Source: a bacterium (GTDB lineage Bacteria > Desulfobacterota > GWC2-55-46 > DRQE01). From it: a stretch of 10,756 nucleotides of DNA. Shown one piece after another: positions 1-7,007 of the stretch. Location: the NCBI GenBank assembly GCA_027017505.1, contig JALUQR010000134.1, positions 1 to 10,756 on the forward strand. The letters are read 5' to 3'. Numbering within the stretch: position 1 is the first letter of the stretch; the number at the start of each line of letters is the position of its first letter. Under the pieces are notes generated by a model. It made no database searches, was not told where the DNA came from, and was given only the letters and a program-made list of their open reading frames with translations. The translations under genes and the position numbers were made by a program.

Positions 1-1534
1 CATTACAAACATACTAATTGAACTGAACAGGGCTGTCAAGACACTTAACTTCTATCCCGAAGGGCATCCCAACAGGTTCGAGGCGGTCAAAAACTGCTAC
101 AGTCTCATAATGAAGCTCCTTGAAGAGGAAAGAGAGGTGATACTCAGGATAGAGGACAAGAGGGTTACCATAAACGGAACACCCAGTGCCCATCCCTTCT
201 CATCGTCCCTTGCAAGGGAGCTCTTTTTAAGAAAGATACACACCGTAACATTCACCAGGGGTATTACGGAAAAGGATGTGCTTGTTTTCCTCGGGCTTCT
301 TGCATCCAAGCCAGAGGAGATATTCCAGAGGGGTGGTGCCGAAAGGATTGTGATAGGCGAGAACACCCGGGGGTTGCTCGTAAACGAGCTTACCTTTGAG
401 GAGATAGAGGCTGAGAGGGAAAGACAGAAAACAGAGTACGCAGACTCACAGAGCCAGGAGGGCGATAAGGAGACAGACCTTGAAAGAAAGGAAGAGGAGC
501 AAGCCCCAACCGAGGAGGACACCCTTGAGACACTCCTTAAGAGGATAGACAAAGAGCGCGATGTTATAAGATACAATGACCTTGCAATCCGCATAGTTGA
601 GAATGCACTTCCAGTTATGGATGCGGGTGAGTTCGACAGGCTGTTTCCCGCACTCAAGGTCTTTTTAAGACACACCCTTACCAAGACCCTTCCCGAAGAG
701 ATAAGAAAGAAGGCAAGGGAATGTCTGTTCCAGCTTCTCAAGGAGGAGACCATAAGGTATCTTGTGGTAAGGATAGGTGGGCCTGAAGAGCCCGAGCGCA
801 CCACCATACATCATCTGCTCCTTTTGTGTGAGGAGCGTTCCGTAGAGATAATGCTCGATGCCATCGTGGATGTTGAGGATGCCTCTGTAAGAAGGAGGCT
901 TTTCAATGTGCTCGTTTACTTTGGTGACAGGATAAGAGAGAAGGTTGAGGCCAGACTCAACGACCCGCGCTGGTTTGCGGTGCGCCAGATGGTGGCCCTT
1001 CTTGGAGCCATCGGTGGAGAGGACTCTCTGAGTGCCCTTGAAAGGGCCTACAGACACGAGGATGTAAGGGTAAAAAAGGAGGTGCTTAAAAGCCTTGCCA
1101 GAATACCATCACCACGCTCTTCAAAACTTCTTATAGCAACCATACACGACAGGGACGCAGACCGCACACTCAAGGGACAGGCCATAATATCGCTTGCCCT
1201 TCTAAAGGATAAAGATGCGGTGGACATCCTCGGTGAGCTTGCCATACGAAGAGAGACATTTACGGACAACACCGAACTTAAAAAAGAGGCCATAAAGGCA
1301 CTGGGCATTATAGGAGACAGAAGGGCGCTTCCATATCTTAAAAAGCTTGCAACAAGAAAGGTCTGGTTTCGCAAGGAGATAAACGAGGAGCTTAAGACCC
1401 TTGCCATACTTTCGCTCGGCAAGATAGGTGGTGAAGAGGCACTCGATATAGTGAGAAAGGTGTGCAAGCAGTCCACAGGACAGCTGTATGCTACCTGCAG
1501 AAGGGTGCTCGAAGGTAAGGTGCAGGAAAGTTAG
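1..1534 (+). CDS. HEAT-repeat protein with N-terminal module shared with the next gene (5' end outside window)
   Basis: The reading frame is open from base 2, giving 510 visible residues before TAG at 1532-1534. The first in-window ATG (base 110) is not the start, because the upstream 36 codons align with the N-terminus of the next protein (NILIELNR..., then YPEGHP against YPPKHP). Visible residues 3-130 form this N-terminal module, including INGTP and FTRGITEKD. Residues about 131-178 are a highly charged, Glu/Lys-rich linker. From about 185 to 500 come helical HEAT-like repeats, clearest in the last five (for example IKALGIIGDRRALPYLKKL). HEAT arrays are protein-interaction scaffolds, and no catalytic motif, signal peptide or membrane segment is visible, so the protein is probably cytoplasmic. 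It sits 3 bases before the HD-GYP gene, which suggests co-translation and a common pathway. The partner and exact role are unknown. The domain calls are firm; the function is not. Confidence 0.85.
   Translation, partial: ITNILIELNRAVKTLNFYPEGHPNRFEAVKNCYSLIMKLLEEEREVILRIEDKRVTINGTPSAHPFSSSLARELFLRKIHTVTFTRGITEKDVLVFLGLLASKPEEIFQRGGAERIVIGENTRGLLVNELTFEEIEAERERQKTEYADSQSQEGDKETDLERKEEEQAPTEEDTLETLLKRIDKERDVIRYNDLAIRIVENALPVMDAGEFDRLFPALKVFLRHTLTKTLPEEIRKKARECLFQLLKEETIRYLVVRIGGPEEPERTTIHHLLLLCEERSVEIMLDAIVDVEDASVRRRLFNVLVYFGDRIREKVEARLNDPRWFAVRQMVALLGAIGGEDSLSALERAYRHEDVRVKKEVLKSLARIPSPRSSKLLIATIHDRDADRTLKGQAIISLALLKDKDAVDILGELAIRRETFTDNTELKKEAIKALGIIGDRRALPYLKKLATRKVWFRKEINEELKTLAILSLGKIGGEEALDIVRKVCKQSTGQLYATCRRVLEGKVQES
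1524..1530 (+). promoter_or_regulatory. Ribosome binding site of the HD-GYP gene
   Basis: AGGAAAG lies 7 bases upstream of the ATG at 1538 and inside the last codons of the HEAT gene. It fixes the start codon and suggests translational coupling across the 3-base gap. Confidence 0.6.
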
Positions 1535-1537
1535 TCA

Positions 1538-2869
1538 ATGAATAAAGAGTCAAAGGATAATATACTGAGAACCATAAATTCCTCTTTTCAGACGAGAAAA
1601 CTCTACCCGCCCAAACATCCATCGGTGATAGGTACCATCAGAAGACTGCAACAGCTACTTGCAGAGTTTCTCCGCACAAAGAACAAGCTCGTTGTTGCAA
1701 TGGTAAACGATGAGCTGATATTTGACGATGTGCCCGTTGCCAGGGGAAGAGAGGACTATCCTGACCTGTTTTCCAGAATGAATGGCAAGGAGATAGAGGC
1801 CATTATATTTGAAAAGGGTGTGTCAGAAAGAGAGCTCATAGCTTTCGTGGACACCCTGCTTGCAGACCACACTGGTGTGGATAATCTCAAAAGAGAGCTT
1901 TCGAAAAGTGGGGTTACCCACATAACCCTCAGGGCTGTGGGAAGAGGAAAGGGTGTTTTCCTCAGGGTATACAACGATGCCATAGAGGTTGTCAAGGACA
2001 CCATGAACGACATACGGATGGGCAAGCTTCCACGGGCAGAGCCTGTGAAAAAGGTGGTTGGTGAGATGGCAGAGCTTGTGCTCTCGGACTCAAGTGTCAT
2101 GATAGGGCTCACCATGATAAAGAACTACGATACCTATCTTTACAACCATTCTGTTAATGTGAGCATAATAGGGCTTTCACTGGGCAGTTTTATCGGGCTT
2201 GAGGGAGAAGAACTCGAGGTGGTGGGCACCGCAGGGCTCCTGCACGATATAGGAAAAACCGGCATTACAGAGGATATTATAAAAAAGCCGGGAAGCTTAA
2301 GCTACGAGGAATGGGAGCAGGTAAAACAGCACCCTGTTATAGGAGAGAGGATAATAAAGAGGATAAACGGCATAAAGGAGCTTGTCTCAAGGCTCGTCTA
2401 CGAGCACCATGTAAGGTACGATCGTTCGGGCTATCCAGAGCTTAAGGGAGATGTGCATCCCCTCAGCATGATAGTGACCATTGCGGACTCCTACGATGCA
2501 CTCACCACCCTCAGGGTATATCAGAAGCCATATCAGCCAAGCGAGGCATTGAAGATTCTCAAGGGGCTGAGTGGCAAACACTTTGACCCCGTGATGGTGG
2601 AGAAGTTTGCGGACATGCTGGGTGTGTATCCTGTGGGCACCCTTGTAAGGCTTTCCACAAACGAGGTTGGTGTGGTCATAAAGGCAAACCCTGTGGATAC
2701 CGAGAGACCTGTGGTTAAGGTTGTCTACGACAGGGATGGAAAACAGCTTAAAGAGCCCTTTGAGCTTGATCTTGCGTCAAGCCCTTCTGCTCCGCAGATA
2801 GTGGGCTCTGCAGACCCCTGCTCAAGGGAGATGGACATTGGCGAGTTTTTTACAAAAGAGGTGGGCTAA
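1538..2869 (+). CDS. HD-GYP domain cyclic-di-GMP phosphodiesterase-type protein
   Basis: A 443-residue protein. Residues 1-135 match the N-terminal module of the preceding HEAT protein (YPPKHP at 23-28, FDDVP at 62-66, FEKGVSEREL at 91-100). Residues about 190-365 are an HD-GYP domain with NHS (H204), HDIGK (H236, D237), QHP (H265), HH (290-291), SGYP (297-300) and IADSYDALTT (D317). These are the metal-ligand and GYP motifs expected of an active phosphodiesterase, which hydrolyses cyclic-di-GMP to GMP or pGpG. The usual D-G-[TS]-GYP reads D-R-SGYP. Residues 366-415 look like a small beta-rich tail. No receiver or transmembrane segment is seen, so input probably comes through the N-terminal module. 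AGGAAAG lies 7 bases before the ATG. The gene ends against the convergent HEAT gene, sharing bases 2866-2869. Enzymatic activity is inferred from motifs. Confidence 0.9.
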   Translation: MNKESKDNILRTINSSFQTRKLYPPKHPSVIGTIRRLQQLLAEFLRTKNKLVVAMVNDELIFDDVPVARGREDYPDLFSRMNGKEIEAIIFEKGVSERELIAFVDTLLADHTGVDNLKRELSKSGVTHITLRAVGRGKGVFLRVYNDAIEVVKDTMNDIRMGKLPRAEPVKKVVGEMAELVLSDSSVMIGLTMIKNYDTYLYNHSVNVSIIGLSLGSFIGLEGEELEVVGTAGLLHDIGKTGITEDIIKKPGSLSYEEWEQVKQHPVIGERIIKRINGIKELVSRLVYEHHVRYDRSGYPELKGDVHPLSMIVTIADSYDALTTLRVYQKPYQPSEALKILKGLSGKHFDPVMVEKFADMLGVYPVGTLVRLSTNEVGVVIKANPVDTERPVVKVVYDRDGKQLKEPFELDLASSPSAPQIVGSADPCSREMDIGEFFTKEVG

Positions 2870-3432
2870 CCCTCCATCATGCCAAGCGCCTTTATGGCAA
2901 GCTCTCTTATGACAGTTGTGCCCTTCATGGAAAAGTAAATCATTGCCTGCTCTGCCTTCTTATCCCCTATCCGTGCAATAAGCCTTATGGCACGCTCTAT
3001 AACACCAGGGTCTTTGCTCTTGAGTGTGTAAAGAAGCGGGGCTATGAGCTTTGGCTCTCTGAAGTTAAACAGTGCATCCAGTGTGACCCTCTTTACCACA
3101 TCGCTTTCGTCCCTGAGCATTTCCACAAGCTCTGGCAGTATTCTTCTATCGCCAATCTCTGCGAGCACCCTTATGGCAGTTGCCCTTACATCCTCATCCT
3201 CGTCTGAAAGTGCCTTTACTGCAAGCCTCATGGCCTTTTCACCGCGAAGCCTTGAGAGGGAGTAAAGGGCACGCAGTTTCTCAAGCCTTGTACCGTTGCC
3301 AGTTATTATCCGTTCAAGCTCTGGAAGCCTTTCGCGTATCTCAAGGTTCTCAATGGCCTCTGCAGAGGCCCGTTTTATTATGTCATCCTCGCTCTGAAGG
3401 GCTTTAAGCAGTATCTCTCTGCGTCTGTCCAT
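2866..3432 (-). CDS. Small HEAT-repeat protein
   Basis: A 188-residue protein made almost wholly of HEAT-like helical pairs with a period of about 31 residues. Examples are VRATAIRVLAEIGDRRILPEL at 82-102 and a similar unit, ERAIRLIARIGDKKAEQAM, at 146-164. Five or six repeats cover the whole length. It has no extra domain, signal peptide or membrane helix, so it is a likely cytoplasmic interaction protein; phycobilisome-lyase-like HEAT proteins are similar in form, and the partner is unknown. The ATG at 3430-3432 lies 12 bases after the trmFO stop, so the two genes probably share a transcript. There is no good Shine-Dalgarno sequence before it, so translation may depend on coupling. It converges on the HD-GYP gene and overlaps it by 4 bases. 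Its repeats resemble those of the first gene in the window, so the two may be related in function. Confidence 0.85.
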   Translation of the reverse strand: MDRRREILLKALQSEDDIIKRASAEAIENLEIRERLPELERIITGNGTRLEKLRALYSLSRLRGEKAMRLAVKALSDEDEDVRATAIRVLAEIGDRRILPELVEMLRDESDVVKRVTLDALFNFREPKLIAPLLYTLKSKDPGVIERAIRLIARIGDKKAEQAMIYFSMKGTTVIRELAIKALGMMEG

Positions 3433-3444
3433 AGTGGTTAAATA

Positions 3445-4749
3445 TCAAATCCCGGGTGGTGTTGCAAGGATTTTCTCAATCCAGAGTTTCGTCTCCTCAA
3501 GTGCCCTGCGGGCACATTCTTTTCTGGAAAGTCCCCCTTCTTTTTTCAGTATGCCAAAGTTTGCGTTCATTGGCTGGAAGTCCTTTCTTTCAGGGCTTGT
3601 GATGTAGTCAAGAAGGGCTCCAGCCATGGTTGTGGGCGGAGGAAACACGGGCTCAAGCCCCACACACAGGCGCCATGCGTTTATACCCGCTATTATGCCC
3701 GTTACAGCAGACTCACAGTAGCCCTCAACCCCTGTAAGCTGGCCTGCAAAAAGTATGAGGGGGTCTTTTTTGAGCTGTAGGGTTGGAAGAAGCAGTACCG
3801 GAGAGTTTATATAGCTGTTTCTGTGTATGCTTCCGTACCTTGCAAATCTTGCGTTTTCAAGCCCTGGTATTAGGCTGAACACCCTTTTCTGCTCTCCATA
3901 GGTGAGCCTTGTCTGGAAGCCCACCATGTTGTAGAGTGTGTCCTCGCGGTTTTCCCTTCTGAGCTGGACCACCGCGTAGGGGGTCTTGCCTGTTCTCGGG
4001 TCTTTGAGACCCACGGGCCTGAGCGGGCCGAAGGCAAGGGTGTCTTTACCCCTGCGTGCCAGCTCCTCTATTGGCATACAGCCCTCGAAAAAGGGTATGT
4101 GCTCGAACTCCCTGAGGGGAGTCTTGCGCGCAGAGACAAGCTCTTTTACAAAGCGTTCGTATTCTTCCCTGTTCATGGGGCAGTTTATGTAATCGTCTCC
4201 ACCCCTCTGGTAGCGTGATGCCCTGAAGGCCTTGGAGAAGTCTATGGAGTCCCTGTAGATTATCGGGGCTATGGCATCATAAAAGTAGAGGTTGCTTCTG
4301 CCAAGAAGCACCTCAAGAGAGCTTGCAAAGGACTCACTTGTAAGAGGGCCTGTTGCTATAATGAGGGGTCTGTCGGTGGGTATGGAGGAGCACTCCTGCC
4401 TTATTATCCTCACACCTGCATTTTCGAGCATCTGTGTTATAAGCTCGGAGAACCTCACCCTGTCCACCGCAAGTGCCTTGCCTGCGGGCACACGGGTTTT
4501 CCCTGCGGTCTCCATAACTATGGAGCCCAGAAGGCGCATCTCTTCTTTAAGCAGTCCAGAGGCATTCTCCAGGTCCTCTGACTTCAGCGAGTTACTGCAC
4601 ACAAGCTCTGCAAGGCCTGGAAGCCTGTGGGCAGGGCTGAACTTAAGGGGCTTCATCTCATAGAGGGTTACATCCCCACCAAGCCTTCTTACAGCCCAGG
4701 CTGCCTCACACCCTGCAAGCCCACCACCTATTATGGTAACCCTCTCCAT
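3445..4749 (-). CDS. trmFO: Methylenetetrahydrofolate--tRNA-(uracil-5-)-methyltransferase TrmFO
   Basis: A 434-residue protein that makes 5-methyluridine at position 54 of the tRNA T-loop, using 5,10-methylene-tetrahydrofolate as carbon donor and FAD/NAD(P)H as reductant. The N-terminal VTIIGGGLAGCEAAW (4-18) is the FAD-binding GxGxxG fold. CSNSLKSE (51-58) and FEGCMPIEE (221-229) hold C51 and C224, which match the two functional cysteines of the Bacillus enzyme (C53, C226). AGQLTGVEGY (335-344) and NANFGIL (395-401) are further family signatures. The length is normal for the family. I chose the ATG at 4747-4749 because the family starts just before this dinucleotide fold; an in-frame start at 4878 would add 43 unrelated residues. 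No Shine-Dalgarno precedes the ATG, and the best promoter places transcription start about two bases before it. It is followed by the small HEAT gene. Confidence 0.95.
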   Translation of the reverse strand: MERVTIIGGGLAGCEAAWAVRRLGGDVTLYEMKPLKFSPAHRLPGLAELVCSNSLKSEDLENASGLLKEEMRLLGSIVMETAGKTRVPAGKALAVDRVRFSELITQMLENAGVRIIRQECSSIPTDRPLIIATGPLTSESFASSLEVLLGRSNLYFYDAIAPIIYRDSIDFSKAFRASRYQRGGDDYINCPMNREEYERFVKELVSARKTPLREFEHIPFFEGCMPIEELARRGKDTLAFGPLRPVGLKDPRTGKTPYAVVQLRRENREDTLYNMVGFQTRLTYGEQKRVFSLIPGLENARFARYGSIHRNSYINSPVLLLPTLQLKKDPLILFAGQLTGVEGYCESAVTGIIAGINAWRLCVGLEPVFPPPTTMAGALLDYITSPERKDFQPMNANFGILKKEGGLSRKECARRALEETKLWIEKILATPPGI

Positions 4750-4757
4750 ACAGGGAT

Positions 4758-4787
4758 ATATTACCAGCCATACACAGGGGGTATCAA
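4758..4787 (-). promoter_or_regulatory. Candidate trmFO promoter, predicted nearly leaderless
   Basis: Read on the minus strand, TTGATA (4787-4782) is followed after 18 bases by TAATAT (4763-4758). Only 8 bases separate the -10 box from the ATG at 4749, so transcription should start at about 4751. This agrees with the absence of a Shine-Dalgarno sequence. The -35 matches 5 of 6 consensus bases and the -10 matches 4 of 6. Confidence 0.45.
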
Positions 4788-4836
4788 TTGTTTTTGTCCT
4801 GAAAGTCTTTATCCATGCTGGCAGTGTTATTTTATC

Positions 4837-4865
4837 TTGCAATCCCCTGCGGGTTGGTATTAAAT
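4837..4865 (+). promoter_or_regulatory. Weak candidate promoter for the isomerase gene
   Basis: TTGCAA (4837-4842) and TTAAAT (4860-4865) are 17 bases apart; an overlapping TATTAA (4858-4863) would give a 15-base spacer. The start of transcription would fall near 4872, about 5 bases before the ATG at 4877, which also lacks a Shine-Dalgarno sequence. The -10 fit is poor. Confidence 0.3.
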
Positions 4866-4876
4866 ACTCTACTGTC

Positions 4877-5641
4877 ATGAATCTTCATGCCCACATACCG
4901 TATCCGGTATTCCTTGAGCGGATAGGGGACATAATAGAGGAGTCCATAAACCCCGAGCTCTACTTTGACAACCACAGTGTGGATGAGGTGGACCCTGCCC
5001 TTATTCTCTCTTTCAAAAGGGAGCTCGATGGGGCAGGCCTTAAGACCACAATCCATGGCCCCTACATGGACCTCTGTGCAGGTGCGGTGGATGAAAAGGT
5101 AAGGGAGATAACCGTTGAGAGATACCTCAAGACCCTTGAGATAGCAGAGCTCCTGAGACCCCTCAGGATAGTGCTCCATGCAGGCTACGATGAAAGACGC
5201 TTCGATGGCAATGTGGAGCTGTGGCTTGCACAGAGCCTTAAGACATGGCAGAGGATAGTGCCCGTTGCAGAAAGGCTTAAAACGGTTATAACCGTTGAAA
5301 ATGTGTTTGAGACAGAGCCAGCTCCCATAAGGGAGCTTGTTGAAAGGGTGAACTCTCCATCATTCGGTGTATGCGTGGATGCAGGCCATATGAATCTCTT
5401 CTCCAGGGTTGATATGGAGCAGTGGTTCGGTAGCCTTGGCCACTGGATAAAGGAGGTGCACATACACGATAACAATGGCCAGTACGATGAACACCTGCCC
5501 GTTGGAGAGGGCACCATAGATTTCTCCCGCTTCTTCTCCCTTCTTGAAAGACACACCGATGGGGTGATATACACCCTTGAACAGCACAGCGAGGATGCAC
5601 TCAGAAGAGGGCTCCTTGCGGTAAGGGCTTATATAAGATAA
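4877..5641 (+). CDS. Sugar phosphate isomerase/epimerase family (AP endonuclease family 2-like) TIM-barrel protein
   Basis: A 254-residue protein with the metal-site pattern of the xylose-isomerase-like TIM barrel superfamily: IHGPY (H60), LHAGY (H101), TVENVFE (E141), VDAGH (D168, H171), EVHIHDNNG (H195/H197, D198), DEHLPVGEG (H206) and TLEQ (E235). The family includes sugar isomerases and epimerases, hydroxypyruvate isomerase and endonuclease IV, so the substrate cannot be named from sequence. The ATG at 4877 was chosen because the barrel begins directly after it; upstream in-frame codons back to 4733 run through the divergent promoter region and look non-coding. The sfsA-type gene starts 11 bases after the stop, so the two probably form an operon. 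A neighbouring nuclease would allow a DNA-repair role, but this stays speculative. The protein is cytoplasmic by appearance. Confidence 0.85.
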   Translation: MNLHAHIPYPVFLERIGDIIEESINPELYFDNHSVDEVDPALILSFKRELDGAGLKTTIHGPYMDLCAGAVDEKVREITVERYLKTLEIAELLRPLRIVLHAGYDERRFDGNVELWLAQSLKTWQRIVPVAERLKTVITVENVFETEPAPIRELVERVNSPSFGVCVDAGHMNLFSRVDMEQWFGSLGHWIKEVHIHDNNGQYDEHLPVGEGTIDFSRFFSLLERHTDGVIYTLEQHSEDALRRGLLAVRAYIR

Positions 5642-5652
5642 ACCACAGGTTT

Positions 5653-6807
5653 GTGACCCTTATGGAGCTTTCCCTTTTTAATGACCTTGAGGAGGCGGTT
5701 TTTGTTGAACGGCTCAACAGGTTTGTTGTGGAATGCACCCTCAGGGGTAGGACCATCAGGGCCTATCTGCCAAACCCTGGAAGACTCTGGGAACTGCTTC
5801 TGCCAGGAGCAACACTTCTTTTAGAGCCTGCTGGAAAAAGGGATGGCCTTCCATACACGGTGGTTGCGGTAAAGAGGCAGGAGCATCCAGTTATAGTGCA
5901 TACCCACAGGACGAACCAGATTGCGGGCTTTCTCATAGAAAATGGAGCTGTGCCAGGGCTTGAGGGCTTCAGACCCGTAAGAGAGGAGGTTGGCTGGGGG
6001 CACTCAAGGTTTGACCTTCTGCTTGAAAACCACAGGGGCGAGAGGATACTCACAGAGGTCAAATCAGTAACCCTCTATTCCAACGGGCTTGCCATGTTTC
6101 CCGATGCACCAACAAAAAGGGGTGTAAGACAGCTTGAAACACTGGGAGGCCTTAAAGGCGGTGTAAAAGGTGCGGTGGTGTTTGTGGTCTTCTCGGAAAA
6201 GGTGGAATACTTTCTTCCGGAATTCCACATAGACCCTGCCTTTGCCCGCACCCTCATGAGGATAAAACCCAGCGTGAGGGTTATACCCCTTGCGGTAAGC
6301 CTTGCAGACACACTGAGAGTATCCACCACCACAAGAAGGCTTGCCATACCCTGGCACATCGTTGAAACAGAGGCGGACGACAGGGGTGCCTATATGCTCA
6401 TACTTAAGGCAGACACCCCGAAAAGGATAACCCTGGGGCAGACCCCCCTTGAGCTTAAAGAGGGCTACTATGTATATGTGGGCTCTGCCAGAAGGGGACT
6501 CTCAAAAAGACTCTCCCGCCACATGAGAAAAAGAAAGAAACGGTTCTGGCATATAGATTACATAAGGGCTGTAACAACACCTGCTGGGGCAATCCCGGTG
6601 CGTACAAAAGACCCCATAGAGTGCGAGCTTGCAGAAAAACTGGGCGGACTCTTAAGCCCCCTTAAGGGAGTGGGCTCCACAGACTGTAGATGCCCCGCAC
6701 ACCTCTTCTACAGCCCCTTAGACCCCCTTAAGATACGAGAATTCATAGCACTTGTGCTACACTACCGCATGGATAGACTCGTTGAAACCAGACTCAGAAA
6801 ACTTTAA
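5653..6807 (+). CDS. sfsA: SfsA-family nuclease fused to a C-terminal DUF123 (GIY-YIG-like) domain
   Basis: A 384-residue two-domain protein. Residues 4-230 are SfsA: AYLPNPGRLWEL (37-48), SRFDLLL (118-124), EVKSVT (135-140) and FPDAPTKRG (149-157). D121, E135 and K137 form a PD-(D/E)xK nuclease site. E. coli SfsA was first described as a maltose-regulation factor and binds DNA. Residues about 242-384 are DUF123, a GIY-YIG-like domain: GAYMLIL (245-251), YYVYVGSARRGL (272-283), RFWHIDY (297-303), E323 in IECELAE, and DCRCPAHLFY (344-353). Normal SfsA is about 230-240 residues, so the C-terminal 140 residues are a true addition. I give the GTG at 5653; an ATG at 5662 would remove three residues and may be the real start, since AGG at 5647-5649 is too close to the GTG. 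It is likely co-transcribed with the isomerase gene. The biological substrate is unknown. Confidence 0.88.
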   Translation: MTLMELSLFNDLEEAVFVERLNRFVVECTLRGRTIRAYLPNPGRLWELLLPGATLLLEPAGKRDGLPYTVVAVKRQEHPVIVHTHRTNQIAGFLIENGAVPGLEGFRPVREEVGWGHSRFDLLLENHRGERILTEVKSVTLYSNGLAMFPDAPTKRGVRQLETLGGLKGGVKGAVVFVVFSEKVEYFLPEFHIDPAFARTLMRIKPSVRVIPLAVSLADTLRVSTTTRRLAIPWHIVETEADDRGAYMLILKADTPKRITLGQTPLELKEGYYVYVGSARRGLSKRLSRHMRKRKKRFWHIDYIRAVTTPAGAIPVRTKDPIECELAEKLGGLLSPLKGVGSTDCRCPAHLFYSPLDPLKIREFIALVLHYRMDRLVETRLRKL

Positions 6808-6812
6808 AAAAC

Positions 6813-6845
6813 ACCCCCGCAAACAGGGGTCCTACCATTTTTAAA
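6813..6845 (+). terminator. Weak possible terminator after the sfsA-type gene
   Basis: ACCCC (6813-6817) can pair with GGGGT (6826-6830) across an 8-base loop. A T-rich stretch follows only at about 6838-6842. The stem is short and the T-run is displaced, so termination may be partial or may occur elsewhere. Confidence 0.25.
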
Positions 6846-6879
6846 AACCCACAGGGATTTACCCCACTAAAAAAAATTC

Positions 6880-6908
6880 TTGACATGAACCCTGATATAC
6901 AATATATT
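6880..6908 (+). promoter_or_regulatory. Strong sigma-70-type promoter of nrdJ
   Basis: TTGACA (6880-6885) is a perfect -35 hexamer. After exactly 17 bases comes TATATT (6903-6908), a good -10. Transcription should begin near 6915, giving a leader of about 170 bases before nrdJ. The -10 lies inside the first NrdR-type box, so repressor binding would block RNA polymerase. Confidence 0.8.
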
Positions 6909-6912
6909 GTGT
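6897..6912 (+). promoter_or_regulatory. NrdR box 1, overlapping the nrdJ -10 element
   Basis: ATACAATATATTGTGT matches the NrdR consensus acaCwATATaTwGtgt at 15 of 16 positions. NrdR is the ATP-cone zinc-ribbon repressor of ribonucleotide reductase genes. The box covers the -10 element at 6903-6908, the usual place for repression. Confidence 0.8.
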
Positions 6913-6928
6913 TTAATCCTTCACCAGC

Positions 6929-6944
6929 ATACAATATGATGTTG
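6929..6944 (+). promoter_or_regulatory. NrdR box 2, weaker half of the tandem operator
   Basis: ATACAATATGATGTTG matches the NrdR consensus at about 11 of 16 positions, with its 5' half identical to box 1. It starts 32 bases after box 1 (16-base gap), close to three helical turns. Paired NrdR boxes at this phasing are the known arrangement for cooperative binding. The box overlaps the first DnaA-box-like repeat. Confidence 0.65.
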
Positions 6945-6978
6945 ATAACCTGTGTGGAAAAGGTGTTGATTACCTGTG
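6940..6978 (+). repeat. Two near-identical 15-base direct repeats resembling DnaA boxes
   Basis: TGTTGATAACCTGTG (6940-6954) and TGTTGATTACCTGTG (6964-6978) differ at one base and are spaced 24 bases start to start. TGTTGATAA is the complement of TTATCAACA, one mismatch from the DnaA box TTATNCACA. A further TGTTGATAAC lies at 7059-7068. Binding of DnaA is inference; the repeat itself is seen directly. Confidence 0.6.
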
Positions 6979-7007
6979 GGGGTTTGTGCGGTTAGATTTC
7001 TTAATAT

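Noticed and set aside
97..807. Long open frame (236 codons) on the minus strand
   Set aside because: It lies antisense to the HEAT-repeat gene, is very Ser/Leu/Arg-rich and has no recognisable motif; a mirror of the biased codon use of the real gene.
4733..4876. N-terminal extension of the isomerase-like protein to 4733
   Set aside because: It would overlap the trmFO start and cross the promoter region; the barrel begins at the ATG at 4877.
4750..4878. N-terminal extension of TrmFO to an ATG at 4878
   Set aside because: The extra 43 residues are not part of the family, whose proteins begin at the FAD-binding fold, and the region holds the divergent promoters.
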